Assembly: GCA_014529385.2 (NCBI GenBank)
Contig: CM043958.1
Location: 80,814,025 to 80,878,024 of the forward strand
Source: Adiantum capillus-veneris
Taxonomy: Eukaryota > Streptophyta > Polypodiopsida > Polypodiales > Pteridaceae
Direction of reading: 5' to 3'
Length of the DNA stretch: 64,000 nt
Shown: positions 35,659 to 46,521 of the stretch, in pieces
Position numbering within the stretch: position 1 is the first letter of the stretch
How the letters are laid out: each line of letters starts with the position of its first letter
Notes under the pieces: model-generated
What the model was told of the DNA's origin: nothing
Database searches by the model: none
What the model saw: only the letters and a program-made list of their open reading frames with translations
Made by a program: the position numbers and the translations under genes

Positions 35659-36006
35659 CCAAGCGAAGCGAACTCTATCGTGCTCGCCCACGTACCTTTG
35701 CCATGCCAGCGAGATCCGGTTAACAACCCCAGCCAAGATCTGCTGCCGGCTCACTAATGAGTTTGAATGTGTTTTGCTAACTGACAGTCGCGGGCTCTAC
35801 TGTGGTGCTCGCCCACACACCCTGTCACACTAATGGGACCCGTCAACAGCCCTGCCAGTCCAGTGTGGCCTTGTGGCAATCGAAGAAAAGAAATCGAAGG
35901 CATTTACTGAACCAAGCAGCAAATAAAAACAGGGGCATCTCTCGAGCACAAGGGCTGTAGCACCACCTCGGAAACCTCTCTTGGGTGCGTCTTTCATGCA
36001 ACAATC

Positions 36007-36849
36007 ATGGCCACTCGGGCCTCGTCCCGAGGGAAGCTGACTTTTGCCGAGGTTGTGGCAACACCCCTGAAGATGGACAACAGCACCACCCGCCTTCAAA
36101 ATGAAGTCGAAAGACTCCGCAAGGAGAACGATGAGCTGAAACAAAGATTGGTGGTCATCGAGGCTAGGCTCCCCGTAGCGGAGAACTCCAAGTCGAAAGA
36201 CTCCGCAAGGAAAACGATGAGCTGAAACAAAGATTGGTGGTCATCGAGGCTAGGCTCCCCGCAGCGGAGAACTCCAAGACGGAAGAGAGGGAACAGATGG
36301 AATTCAAGATCAACAACACAAAAGCAGAGGTGGAGACCTCTCTCACCAAGATAGTCAAGAATCAAGTGCAAGAGGTCATCCTCCACAAGGTCGACAACCG
36401 TGTAGCGTCTACGCTACTTGAACAACGACGACAAGATGGTATAGCTCTCAATGTTCGCATTGGGGGGCTCCCAAGCAACTGGCAAGGTTAGGGGGATCTC
36501 AATCACGAGTGCTTTGTCCGTATCCAATCAACAACCCACATGATACAGTGGGATCCAGCCACAATCAACTCCATTGCGCACAAACATCGCACTAACCATG
36601 CAATCATCACTTTCAAGTCCAAGGCAAGACCGAATCAAACTCCCAGAGCAATTGAGGCTTCTTAAAGACACCAAAATCTGGTTTGCAAAAGATCTCACTC
36701 CCGCCCAACTCAAGCAGAAGAAGGCAGAACTACAAAAGATGCGCCAGGCGCGCACAGCAAGAAAATGGGCAGTTTACAACGGAGGCAAAGCCATTATCCA
36801 GGAGTTTCGAACTCCCAAACCAGCTCCCTCCCTATCTACCCCTATGTAG
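36007..36849 (+). pseudogene. LINE-B ORF1-like protein, frameshifted
   Basis: ATG at 36007 (MATRASSRGKLTFAEVVATP) is a good candidate start for the family. A coiled coil follows (VERLRKENDELKQRLVVIEA), then an 86-bp tandem duplication that throws the frame. Next come KINNTKAEVETSLTKIV, VRIGGLPSNW, a TAG near 36489, and a C-terminal part with IWFAKDLTPAQLKQK and KWAVYNGGKAIIQEFR. It corresponds region by region to LINE-B copy 1. Expected role is RNA binding in the LINE RNP, but this copy is broken. Confidence 0.78.
36106..36277 (+). repeat. 86-bp tandem duplication in LINE-B ORF1
   Basis: GTCGAAAGACTCCGCAAGGA starts at 36106 and again at 36192. Because 86 is not a multiple of three it shifts the reading frame. 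Confidence 0.92.
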
Positions 36850-36981
36850 GCTTTCTTCATTTTACCTTCTCTTTTTGTTCACTCCTCGCCAGACCCTCAA
36901 TCCATAACTGAGATGTATCTTGACAATCTACTGTTTTTGTGTTTCGGTCCCATAGGTCATATCTGACCTCCGTTGGACGAT

Positions 36982-37112
<131 letters not shown>

Positions 37113-37116
37113 TCTG

Positions 37117-39179
37117 TCTGGATGGTGATATCATTCTGCTAGGAGACTTCAATGCCCGAACGGGCAACTCTCAGACAGTCTTCTACAACACTTCAGATGA
37201 GATGCTTAGAGAGCTGGATGTGGGTGAGTTGGGGCTTGATAGATGCTCACATGACAGAGAGCAGACGGAGTATGGGAGATACCTCACGGAGATGACCACT
37301 AAACATGGGTTATTTATACTTAATGGCTTACAGCGATTTCCCAGAGCAGCATGCTTTCCACATACACGGGGCCAGTACGATAGATTATGTTATGACACAT
37401 CCGAGCTTTATTCCTTGTAATCAGGATTCCACAATAGGTGTCCGACCAGTGGGAGTGGCAGTGGATCATGCTCTCTTAACACTGTCCGTCTCATTTCAAT
37501 ATAGCACAGTCCAGACATCAGGAGTCAGGTCACATACCCGTCATGCACTTACACGAGAGACGGACTCGCTTTATACAGAGGAGATCTCGGATCGTCTATG
37601 CACAGTTGGTTCAGGCCTCTCAGTGGAGGAGTGCACCACTTTACTGACCGAGACACTGCATGGTGCAGCATCAGAGGCATACCCGATAAGAGGCGACATT
37701 CTGGGAGCATGCCCCAAAATAGTTGGTATGATGAGGAGTGCAGAGAGATGAGAGCCCGGCTTCAGAGGGATCTTCTTTTAGGAGTCATCACTTACAGACA
37801 GGCTCTCGGATTGCTTTCCGCGCTTTGTGCGATGAAACGCGCTTACTTGGCTCAGATCGAGCGAGACTTATATCGATTGTTCTTGAGTAGAGACTCGGGA
37901 GAGGCATAGCAGCTCTTTTATGAGCACTCCCCTCCCCCAGTGATTACTTCTCCTGATGTGTGGGGCCAATAAGCGACATCGTTATATACGGTTCTTGGAC
38001 AGAAACACCTTCCAAATCCTACAGAGCCATGCCCACCTATGAGCACCTTCTTTACCACTAAGATGGTAAAGAGAGCCATTGACAGGATGAAGACAGGGAG
38101 GGCATATGATCACGATGGTCTGGTAGCGAAGCACTTCATACATGCTAGGGATATGTTGGTAGAGGTTCTTGCAGTGTTGTTCAATCGTGTCATGTGTGAG
38201 GGATTACCTGAGACTTGGAGGTTGTCTACTATTGTGCCTATCTTCAAGCAGGTGATCCTACAAAACCTGGGAATTACCGCACTATTAAGGTTGGACACCC
38301 ATTGGCACGGTTGTATGCATCCATTCTTGAGTTGTGTTGATCTGTGACTCACCAGAGGATATGTAGCGACATTTGGATGCATTACACAGTTTTGCAGAGG
38401 ATAGTGGATTGTCTCACCACAGTCGCTCAAGAGATCAGCACCTACTTTCACATAGGGTCAGGATATTATGGAGTATACAGATGCATACACTTACCTTCAC
38501 TAGACCGAGGTTTTCTTTGGTGAGAGCAACAGAGACTAGATTGATTAGAGCTTATGCGGCCTTGGGAGGCTTGGAGAGAATGTCTTCGCAGGTTCAGTTC
38601 CAAGAACCTCGCACAAAGTTATGGATCTTTAATACTTTAGTAGCCTTAGCTATGTTGTATAGGGTGCAGGTATGGGGAGCTTCGGTAGGCCAGGATGGTT
38701 GTAGACGTATGGAGAGGCCCTTGGTATCTATGATCTCTCGACTGATTAGAGCCAAGGCCTCCGTACCTCACGCTATCATTCGAGCAGAGCTAGCTGCTCC
38801 CCCTATAGAGATTGAGGCGCTTACCAGATTAGTCTTCTTTGTGCACAGCCTATGGGATACTACTAGAGACAGATATGCTAGACTGGCCCTTGAGTCTTCC
38901 AGACAGTTAGCTCTACAAGGGGACACTTCATGCTGGTATGCACAGATGACATAATGGTTTCAGACGCATGGCTTCACCATGGACAGGCTGCCTCCTTTCC
39001 AGTACTCTGTTCAGGCACCCTCGCAGTCTCTTACACGGGTGGAGATTACTAGACTCATTCGTCAGGACCTTATCCAACTTGACACCAAGAGTACATGGAT
39101 AAATCCGCCTCAGGAGTTGGGCACGAAGATGGCTTTCTATAGAGAGCATCTTCTCCACCTCACAGGAGATGGGTTTGTG
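37117..39179 (+). pseudogene. LINE-A ORF2 remnant (endonuclease and RT pieces)
   Basis: Endonuclease pieces: GDFNARTGNSQTVFY, RPVGVAVDHALLTLSV (the His near the end of the domain). Then RT N-terminal KRAIDRMKTGRAYDHDGLVA and WRLSTIVPIFK. The segment holding motifs A to C is missing at about 38345. Post-RT sequence resumes with LDALHSFAEDSGLS and continues to LLHLTGDGFV. Frameshifts near 37390, 37740 and 37910. Confidence 0.82.
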
Positions 39180-39523
39180 TCTCTCTCTAGCTCTCCCCAG
39201 TAAAGTGTCTCTATGTCTGTGTAACTCGAGTAGGTATAGTCCAAGACATCTCTGATCCTCGTAACTCATGACCCTAGATAAAGGACCGAAACCCTCTCTG
39301 AATCGGCAGTGGAAACGGCCCCGTATCTCATAGTACACTGTGCAGTGACATATGTAATGTAACTCTATCTCTTGCTCTATCTGGCAGAAGCGGCATATCC
39401 TGCTGTTTGTCGGTATCCCTCTAAATCTACCAATCGCAATCTCGAGTTCATGTGAGGATGTTTGTATCTGACCAATGGCACAACACAAACCATGAGACAT
39501 ATGTGTGTAGCTGGGTCGAATCA
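39180..39523 (-). other. Inverted 344-bp block of LINE-A 3' coding region
   Basis: Read on the minus strand, this block encodes RFRGIPTNSRICRFCQIEQE and HYICHCTVYYEIRGRFHCRF, the LINE-A C-terminal zinc-finger region that copy 3 carries on the plus strand. Sequence on both sides stays in plus orientation and joins exactly in register with copies 2 and 3 (GGGTTTGTG on the left, CAATCCCAAAGAC on the right). It is therefore a simple internal inversion. Confidence 0.88.
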
Positions 39524-40019
39524 ATCCCAAAGACAGATTACATATTTCTTTTCACTAGATACAAGACAGCCAGAGGAGCAACCACCACCGCACAGCTCTC
39601 GGCCCACACTCACTCGACCAGTACTGGCAGTCTGGCACTCTTATCGACCGAGCACTAGAGCTACGGAGATCCAGACATCAACCACTGAGGAGAGGAGCTA
39701 CACAGCATCGACAGAGACTACAGGAGAGGATCCGAGCTATACTCTCTCGACACCCAGAGTGCAGACGAGGATGGATCCTCACCATTTCTCCCCCCCCATT
39801 CTGTCATTCTGTCATTACATCCAGTTTACAAGGAACCTATTGAATCGATTGTCACATCCACACAATTGCAGCCAGTAGCAGTAGTTTTTTTGTTCTAGTT
39901 CTTTTGTACCCAGACATGGTATCAGATTCACTATTTTGTAACAGATAGGTCTCGTAGGTCATTTTGGCATTTTGAAGACGTTAATATAACATTTCATTTC
40001 ATTTCTCTCTCTCCTCTCT

Positions 40020-40270
40020 CACACTGTTTTTAGGGTTTCATCACCTCTTTTTTGTTGTTTTTTGGGTTTTGGAAATGTTCTTTTCCTTGTTTTTTAGGTT
40101 TTCACCACTGTTTTTCATTGTTTTCTAGGGTTTCGAAACTGTTTTGTCGCCGTTATTTAGGGTTTTTCCACTATTTTTTGGTTTTTTAAGGGTTTCAAAG
40201 ATGTGTTTTGCTTTTTTTTTAAGTTTCGAAGCTGATTTTCTCTGTTTTTTAGGGTTTCACAAGAGTTTCT
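40020..40270 (+). promoter_or_regulatory. T-rich LINE-A 5' UTR with telo-box-like motifs
   Basis: TAGGGTTT recurs at least four times (near 40032, 40127, 40159, 40249) amid T-rich sequence. The reverse complement AAACCCTA is the plant telo-box, a promoter element of translation-machinery genes. A regulatory role in this LINE is inference. Confidence 0.4.
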
Positions 40271-40399
40271 TGCTTTTTTTGGAGTTTCTTGTATTTATTT
40301 GGTTGTTTTACTCTCTCTCATGGTCTCTCTCCATTGGGCTACCCATTAACCCCCTTTCACATGGCCTCCCCACTGGCTATAGCCCGCCTCCCTCTCAAC

Positions 40400-41229
40400 A
40401 TGAAGTTCTCAATCACCAACAAGCGGATATCAACACTTGAAGTTGAACTGAAGGAGTGGAAGAAAGAGATGGAGGCAACCTTTCTTCAAAAGATTAAAGG
40501 AATGGAAAAAGGAGAAGAAGAACCTATGCGAAAGGATTCCTCGCGTCGAAGAGCAAGCGGCTTCACACAATCCGAACTCTCCAAGGTGAACTTCTTGTAG
40601 CAAAAAGTGGGCGGCTCGAAGAAGGCGAAATTCGGCGATCCATGATGGAAGAATTGAATACCATGAGAGAAGAAATACGGGTTATCAAGGAAGGTGAGGA
40701 GAAGAAGTCATGGGCTACGATCATTTCCGCAACACAAGAGAAAGTAGAGGAGGCTGAAAAATGGATTGAGGTTGCCAAGAAAGGGAAAGGCACGGAAGCT
40801 CCTTGTACACGCACTCTTATTAACATGACCCTCAAAGAGGAACAAAGTAGGAGGATGCGGGCTCTATATGTGAGGGTAACCAGCCTCACAGACATAAACA
40901 TTGTGGAAAAAGAGGTCACAATCCTCACATCCATGATGGGGGTGGACAAGCCTTTACACACAAAGGCATGGAGAGTGGGCAAGAAGAGTGAAGGCCCGGG
41001 AGAATCTTCGAAAGGAAGAGCGCTCATACTACGCTTCCCCTCCTTGGAAGAGAAGAAGGAATTCCTGAGAAAGAGGCCTACTCTAAAGAAGACATGTATC
41101 TTTCTCGGTGATAAATCACTCTACAGCTTGCGCATATGAGAGACGTAATGCCACAGATTACGGCGGCAAGGGAGAAGGGAAAGACGGCCTTTTACAGAGA
41201 TGGTCGGGTAGTGATTGTAGAGCGGCGTG
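40400..41229 (+). pseudogene. LINE-A ORF1 (copy 2)
   Basis: MKFSITNKRISTLEVELKEW opens a coiled-coil region. A frame break lies near 40500-40640. From 40642 a 165-codon frame matches copy 3 ORF1 (EKWIEVAKKGKG, RALYVRVTSLTD, ALILRFPSLEEKKEFLRKRP, TCIFLGDKS). A frameshift near 41125 is followed by GKTAFYRDGRVVIVERR, ending close to ORF2. Confidence 0.82.
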
Positions 41230-41272
41230 GCGCTCTACATGACGGTGTGAGACATATGGGACCACACTGAAG

Positions 41273-41745
41273 ATGGCTACTTGGAATTATAATGGATCTA
41301 TGAGGTTGGACGTTGGTGCCTTTGAGGACAGTTTCAGAGACAAGGACATTGTTTTCTTCTCAGAGACGCATCAGGCCCCCGGACAACTTATGCCACATAT
41401 GGTGGGATGCAAATGGGAGACAGCCCACAGGACAGTCACAAGATCTGAGCATGGGAGTAGAGGTTCAGGAGGAGTAGCAGTGCTATTAAGGGAGGAGTTA
41501 CAGCCACTACTACATATTGTACGGAGAGATGATCATGCTAGATACATGTGGGTGAGGTTGAGAGCTGACACAGGCCGATTTCTATACATTGCAATATGTT
41601 ACTCCCCCCCCCCCCCCCCCCCCCCCCCCCCAGTACGTTAGTATATGCTCCATCCAGAGGACAGTCTCCTTTCTCTATACTAGATGATGATATAAGGGAG
41701 TTTTCTAGGGATGGTGATATCATCTTGGCAACTCTCAGACAGCCT
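41273..41745 (+). pseudogene. LINE-A ORF2 endonuclease, N-terminal part (copy 2)
   Basis: ATG at 41273: MATWNYNGSM, then FFSETHQAPGQ (catalytic Glu), GSGGVAVLLREELQP, MWVRLRADTGRFLYIAICY. A 28-base poly-C run (41604-41631) replaces a few residues found in copy 3, then DGDIIL and the LTR-A insertion. An AP-endonuclease-like fold is expected, nicking the target for reverse transcription. Confidence 0.85.
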
Positions 41746-43067
41746 TGTTAGGTGCAACGGAATGAATGTTGTATTTTCTCAACATTAGTGATCTTTATTG
41801 CTCAAGGTTCCTTTTAGTTCTTAGGGAAAGAGAGAGCTTTCCGTCTTGTAGAGTGCTATAGTCACGAACAAAGTGAGTGGATATTGTGCGTGCAAGTGAA
41901 TGAGACTGAGAGAAGGAGAGAGAAGAGATACGACACCCGAGAGGTTGTAAAACCCTCCTCCGAAGGCCCCACTCTCGTCCGCGAGAGTGGTCTACTTTGA
42001 TTGCACATAGGTGTACAATGCGTATGCAATGGACTAATGCAATGGGACTATGCCGATCACGACGACGATGATGACGACGGCGACTTGATGGCTGAAATCT
42101 GGGATCTTCTAACTGCTGAATTTCGGGACTGTTTCGGTGGCTGAAAATGACTGTTTTGGCTGCGTTTTCGAGGGCTGAAAATGGCTATCTTCTGCAAATG
42201 ATCTATCTGTTGAATTCTGACTCTATGTCGATGACGATGTCGATGACGACGACGCGCTGAAAACACAGATGCTGAAATCTGCGTTTTCCGGGATGAAACT
42301 ATAAACCTTGCGGAAACTGATCGTGCGGCGAGGAACTGCTGCGGGAAGGTGAGATCTGTGAGGTTCGGGACTTGATCTGCGGGTACTAAGGGCTGAAAAC
42401 TGAAAACGCTGATGTTCTTTGACCTTCCGTCGTGGAGAATCTGCAAAACGCTAGGGTTTGTAGCAAATGCAAAAGCGCTAGGGCTAAAAATCTGTAAATC
42501 TGACGCCGATTGTCTGCAAAGGCAAAACACTAGGCTGATCTGTTGTCTGCTGTAGTCGCCGGGGCTGATCTGCTGTGCAAAACGCCAAGGCTGGTTCTTC
42601 ATGCAAAAACGCTAGGTTGATGGATCTGCTCCAAAAACGCTAGGCCTCTTGGGGGGGAGGGTTTTGCTGAGAAGTTGCCTGTTGAGCATGTGCTCCTGCT
42701 GCCTCTTGTGCCAGAAAGTGTGAACTTGGGTTTGCTTATATATTAACTTAGCAAAATTGCCCTACCTACTTTTGTAGGAAAGTCACTTAAAAATAATAAG
42801 TGAAAATAACCAATAAATAGGAAAATAGGCTAAATGCACTGGAAAATTCCCCTAACTGATGCTATTGGATTCAGATGGGAATTCCAATGATCATGCTGTG
42901 TGCAACCGAAGGATATGCATCTATGCTAAGTGACTGGGCATGCACGGTCTACGAATAGACTCACAAAAGTGCCAGATCACTGCTAATCTAAACTTGACTT
43001 GACTGACTGAACCATGCTGTGGTGTAGCTTGTCACGGACACATAGGGTTGGGATGTGTCACGTGACA
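41746..43067 (-). repeat. LTR-A element E 3' LTR
   Basis: 1322 bp; in sense orientation TGTCACGTGACA...CACCTAACA. It contains many copies of the CTAGCGTTTT phrase (as AAACGCTAG on the plus strand) and a TATATA motif near 42740. Confidence 0.92.
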
Positions 43068-43080
43068 TCCCCTCCTTTTC
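43068..43080 (-). promoter_or_regulatory. LTR-A element E polypurine tract
   Basis: TCCCCTCCTTTTC on the plus strand, i.e. GAAAAGGAGGGGA in sense, abutting the 3' LTR. Confidence 0.9.
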
Positions 43081-43561
43081 AAAGTGAGGTATTGGTACCG
43101 AATTGTACTGCGTCGAGGGAGATCGCCAACAGCATCCAGAATCCTGAAAGGGACTCTTCGCCGACCCACTCTGCTGTGTGGGTCGTGCAGTACTTGAACT
43201 TCATAAAGGTCTGCAACGCTTGCTTCTTTGGGCCGCGCCGAAAGCGACTCAAAGTCTTCTGTGGCTCCTTTGCTGCTTCAACTTCGTTTAGAGTCATGCT
43301 TCTTCCATCTTCAAGAATCTCCATGGCTGAAAATTCTTGAAACAATCTCCAACACAAAACCATGAGCATACCCATTCCATGTAAAGTGAAGGAAAAAAAT
43401 CTAGTCTTCTCTAAAGATTGTGTATGCAATGTAGACGAACATAGAGACGGAGTGACAACCCGTTCATCAAACACATGCAAACAATGAGGTCGAATCTTTT
43501 GTGTTTGATCAAAATCAATCAACAGTGGCAAATCACAAAGGAAATGCCCATGCTTGGTACT

Positions 43562-43566
43562 CATCC
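43562..43566. repeat. Target duplication of LTR-B copy in element E, left
   Basis: CATCC, paired with CATAC at 45031-45035. The uninterrupted family sequence reads CATAC on this strand. Confidence 0.8.
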
Positions 43567-45030
43567 TGAAACCGGCCCGTAGGGCGGTAGGCGTTGGCTT
43601 TCACCCGAAATTCTTTACTTTTGACACACACAGAGCACTTTGCAAAAGTAACCTGTAACGGGAATTAACACATAATCACACACACGGCTCGGAAGCTAGA
43701 ATGCTCCGAGCAGACGCCGACAACCTGTAGGCCCCAAAATTGGCGCCCCTTTCGGTATTTCTTTATTCCTTGGGAGGGTCAAGTACAAAGAAGAGTCCTG
43801 GGAATCCCTTGACTGTATCCCACTAGATACCGCCTGTTTTGGCCAAATTTTGGTAGCATAACAGCCCCAAAACTTGCGCGAAACCAATTCCCCTGCTGGA
43901 ACTCGCTTCTCTTGGCGTATACCCTCTGATTCCTGCCCAAAAACAGTAAATTCAGTACGCTGTATTTACTGGTTTTTGCCCTGTTTTCAGCCCCGAACAG
44001 TCCCCTAACTGTCCTCTGCCAATGGGGCACGATTCCCAAAGGTTCTGGCATCCGTATGGCTGAAAAACAGTAAAATTACAGCGCATACACAGCGCTGATT
44101 TTGCACCTGTATGGTGAGGTTGACCCTCACCAGTGCCTGCTTTGGAGTAGCAACTAGCTACCCCTGTTCGTGCTCAAGGAGGCTCTTGCCTCAGCACAAA
44201 AGCATGAACCCACACAACTGTACATCAGTCAAATGAGGAGCCCTCTTGTGGGGCATCACATAACTGCACGAAGGGGGGGGAAGAGCAGTGTGTAGTGTGC
44301 AGGGCATCACTCCTAGCACCACATTGTACATGAGAGGGAAAGGAAGCACTCCATAGCTCTTAACCTGTGACCAATGCTGAAATGAGGCCTCTCCCAGCTT
44401 AAAAATCAGCGCCCATTTTTCTGCAAGAGGCAAGTGCATGAGAATTTGCCACTTGGCGCATTTTCCCGTTTCGGGTTCGCCGCTTAAAAATATCCTGACC
44501 GGTTGCCCAGTTGATTTCGCGGCAGAGTTGTAGAATGCTCCCCTAGTCATACCGGAGGTAATGATGCGAACACATTTCACGGCCCAAAATAGCAGTTCCC
44601 TAAATTTTAGGAGATGCTTCCGTTGGGCTCCCACTGGTCTTCTGACCATCTATCCTCATTGGGACCGCATCCAAAAGTGCAATGTGGCCCAACTGTCGGA
44701 TACTTTTTGTCGGTAATCCCACCTTGACTTTACGCCTTAATTGAGTTCACTTCCTAGTATCCACCAACTTGCTAAGTGCGACGGGGGGACCTATATGATC
44801 TTGCTATGAGCCTAGACATCCTCTTTCCATACGAATTCCAGTGCCGACCACTTCCCGTCTGCGGATGAAACTACCGTTCACATTGGCCATACAATGTCCG
44901 ACCGTTTGCTACTTCAAAAAGAGGGTCTCAAAACAAATAAAATAAACCCCATTGGAAAGAAACCAACAACCAAGGTTAACAGTTGCCACATCTCTGTGAC
45001 ATGGTTAATAACTGCCACGTCCTCGTGACA
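43567..45030 (-). mobile_element. LTR-B solo LTR, copy 1
   Basis: 1464 bp with TGTCAC...TTTCA ends in sense orientation and 5-bp flanking duplications, inserted in the C-terminal coding part of element E. No PBS, polypurine tract or internal domain, so it is best read as a solo LTR. It contains a frame (44649-44191) with a counterpart in copy 2 at 49536. The first 29 bp, TGTCACGAGGACGTGGCAG..., are imperfectly repeated directly afterwards. Confidence 0.78.
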
Positions 45031-46508
45031 CATACAATCATGTGCTCGTTCAGAAACTGTGTCATGCCAAGGAAGAGACCTGAAATGTGACTTCTTGACG
45101 TACAAACTTTTCAGCTTTTCATGCACAATCCGCATACATTCGTGCTCATCCATGAGAGAAACGTGCTCAACATACAATATGTCATGCCTAGAAGAGGGAT
45201 CACATAACGATGCTGACTAAAATACAGGAAACCTTCACGAATGAAACACTCGAACAATGCGTACGTATCAATCATGCGAACACATAATACTTCCTGTGAG
45301 GGTTCTTTGGACTAAGGCTCGAGCGCCAAGATCGCTTCTTCGAGGTCTATCGAGTCGTCTTGTGGGGGATCTGTGGACCTCGACTCAAAAGCCAAGATCG
45401 ATTCTTGGTGATGGATCGAATCTACGACGAGGTTAGCTTCGCTAGAAAAAGCATCAACTAACACATCATCCTTGTGAACAATCACATCATCTTCATGCAA
45501 CTCATCATGCTTGTGAGAAATCACATCTTGATCATGCAAATCATCATGCTTGTGAAAAATCACATCTTGATCATGCAAATCATCATGCTTGTCATTGTCA
45601 TCCAAATCATTATGCAAATCATTGGCATCCAAATCATCATGCTTATCATTGTGCTTCAAATCATCATGCAAGTCATTATCATTCAATTCATCATGCTTCT
45701 CATCTTGCAAATCCTGTGTATCCTGCTTTGGAGAAGAAGAGACTGAGAGAGTCTCTTTTCCGTGATTTTGTGCAAAGTACGCCTGTACTTGAGAAAGAAC
45801 TCTTTGTTTCGTCGGTCGCTCTGTTTTTGTAGTGCTTTAGTCTCACGCGCTATGGCTGCCATTCTGTCTTGGTACTTACGCTCGATGGTTGCCATATCTT
45901 CTTCGTAGGCTTTTCTTTCTGCTTCTCTTTCTTGGTCCAACTCCTCCATAGGAGTTAGTGCAATCTTTGTCGTAGATGGAAAAGGGGGAGGGTCGGAAAA
46001 ACCTCCTGGTGGGGAAAATTCTTCTTCGCCTCTCTGATGCTCATCACCTCCAAGCGAAGTATCCATTCCGCTTCGAGTGATGACCATCTACAGTCGTGGG
46101 TTCTTGTGGGTTCTTGAGGTCTTGGGTTCTTGCGGGTCTTGGTTCTTGAGGTTCTTGAGTTGCTTGAGGTTTTCTTTCGCTTGCAAACCGCGTTTGAGAA
46201 GGATCTTCTCTTCACCCGAGTTCTACTCCTTTCTGCGGACGCACCCCTTCGGCCTTGCGCTCACACCAAGGTTGCTTTTTCCCACCTCACGTCGATTGGC
46301 CGGCCGCTAAGTGCACGGTCCGCTCTTAATGAGTGAAAAGAGACACAAGGGGAGGCTGGACAAGCCCTTCTTTCTTGGGATTCCTGTCACTCTTCAGCAA
46401 AACACGATTAGGAAACGCCATGCCCAAGTAAACTTGGGTTCGTGCGATCGCAACCAGCAAAAAAAAATCTTGTGGTTCTTTCCTTGAGTAATGCAGAACA
46501 CTTTCAAA

Positions 46509-46521
46509 GCTCTGATACCAA
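46509..46521 (-). promoter_or_regulatory. LTR-A element E primer binding site
   Basis: Sense TTGGTATCAGAGC directly inside the 5' LTR; a perfect iMet-tRNA match. Confidence 0.92.

Larger units (their letters stand above)
37117..39998 (+). mobile_element. LINE-A copy 1 (truncated, internally deleted and inverted)
   Basis: Begins inside the endonuclease domain (DGDIILLGDFNART) and ends with the LINE-A 3' signature GTCTCGTAGGTCATTTTGGC...GACGTTAATATAACATTTCA, then TC-rich sequence. Compared with copy 3, the RT core is deleted at about 38345 and a 344-bp block near the 3' end is inverted. Confidence 0.88.
40000..41745 (+). mobile_element. LINE-A copy 2, 5' segment
   Basis: Starts right after the TC-rich tail of copy 1, with a T-rich 5' UTR (about 40020-40380), ORF1 and the start of ORF2. 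Cut at 41745 by LTR-A element E; continues at 47845 with target duplication GCCT. Confidence 0.85.
43079..46087 (-). pseudogene. LTR-A ORF (element E), interrupted
   Basis: ATG at 46087 (MVITRSGMDTSLGG), a coiled coil with EEDMATIERKYQDRM, a frameshift near 45690, then a long His/Asp-rich stretch (KHDDLDANDLHND, KHDDLHDQDVIFH) and an acidic linker (45710-45312). The C-terminal domain is split by the LTR-B insertion (45177-45031, then 43564-43079: KIRPHCLHVFDERVVTPS to the stop). This is the most variable His/Asp region among the copies. Confidence 0.78.

Noticed and set aside
40020-40270. Interstitial telomere suggested by TTTAGGG-like motifs
   Set aside because: Motifs are spaced and embedded in other T-rich sequence, not a tandem TTTAGGG array.
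42057-42602. 181-codon frame in the LTR of element E (also 46824-47378)
   Set aside because: Lies in the repeated AAACGCTAG region of the LTR leader and is not matched in the plus-strand LTRs; likely open by composition.
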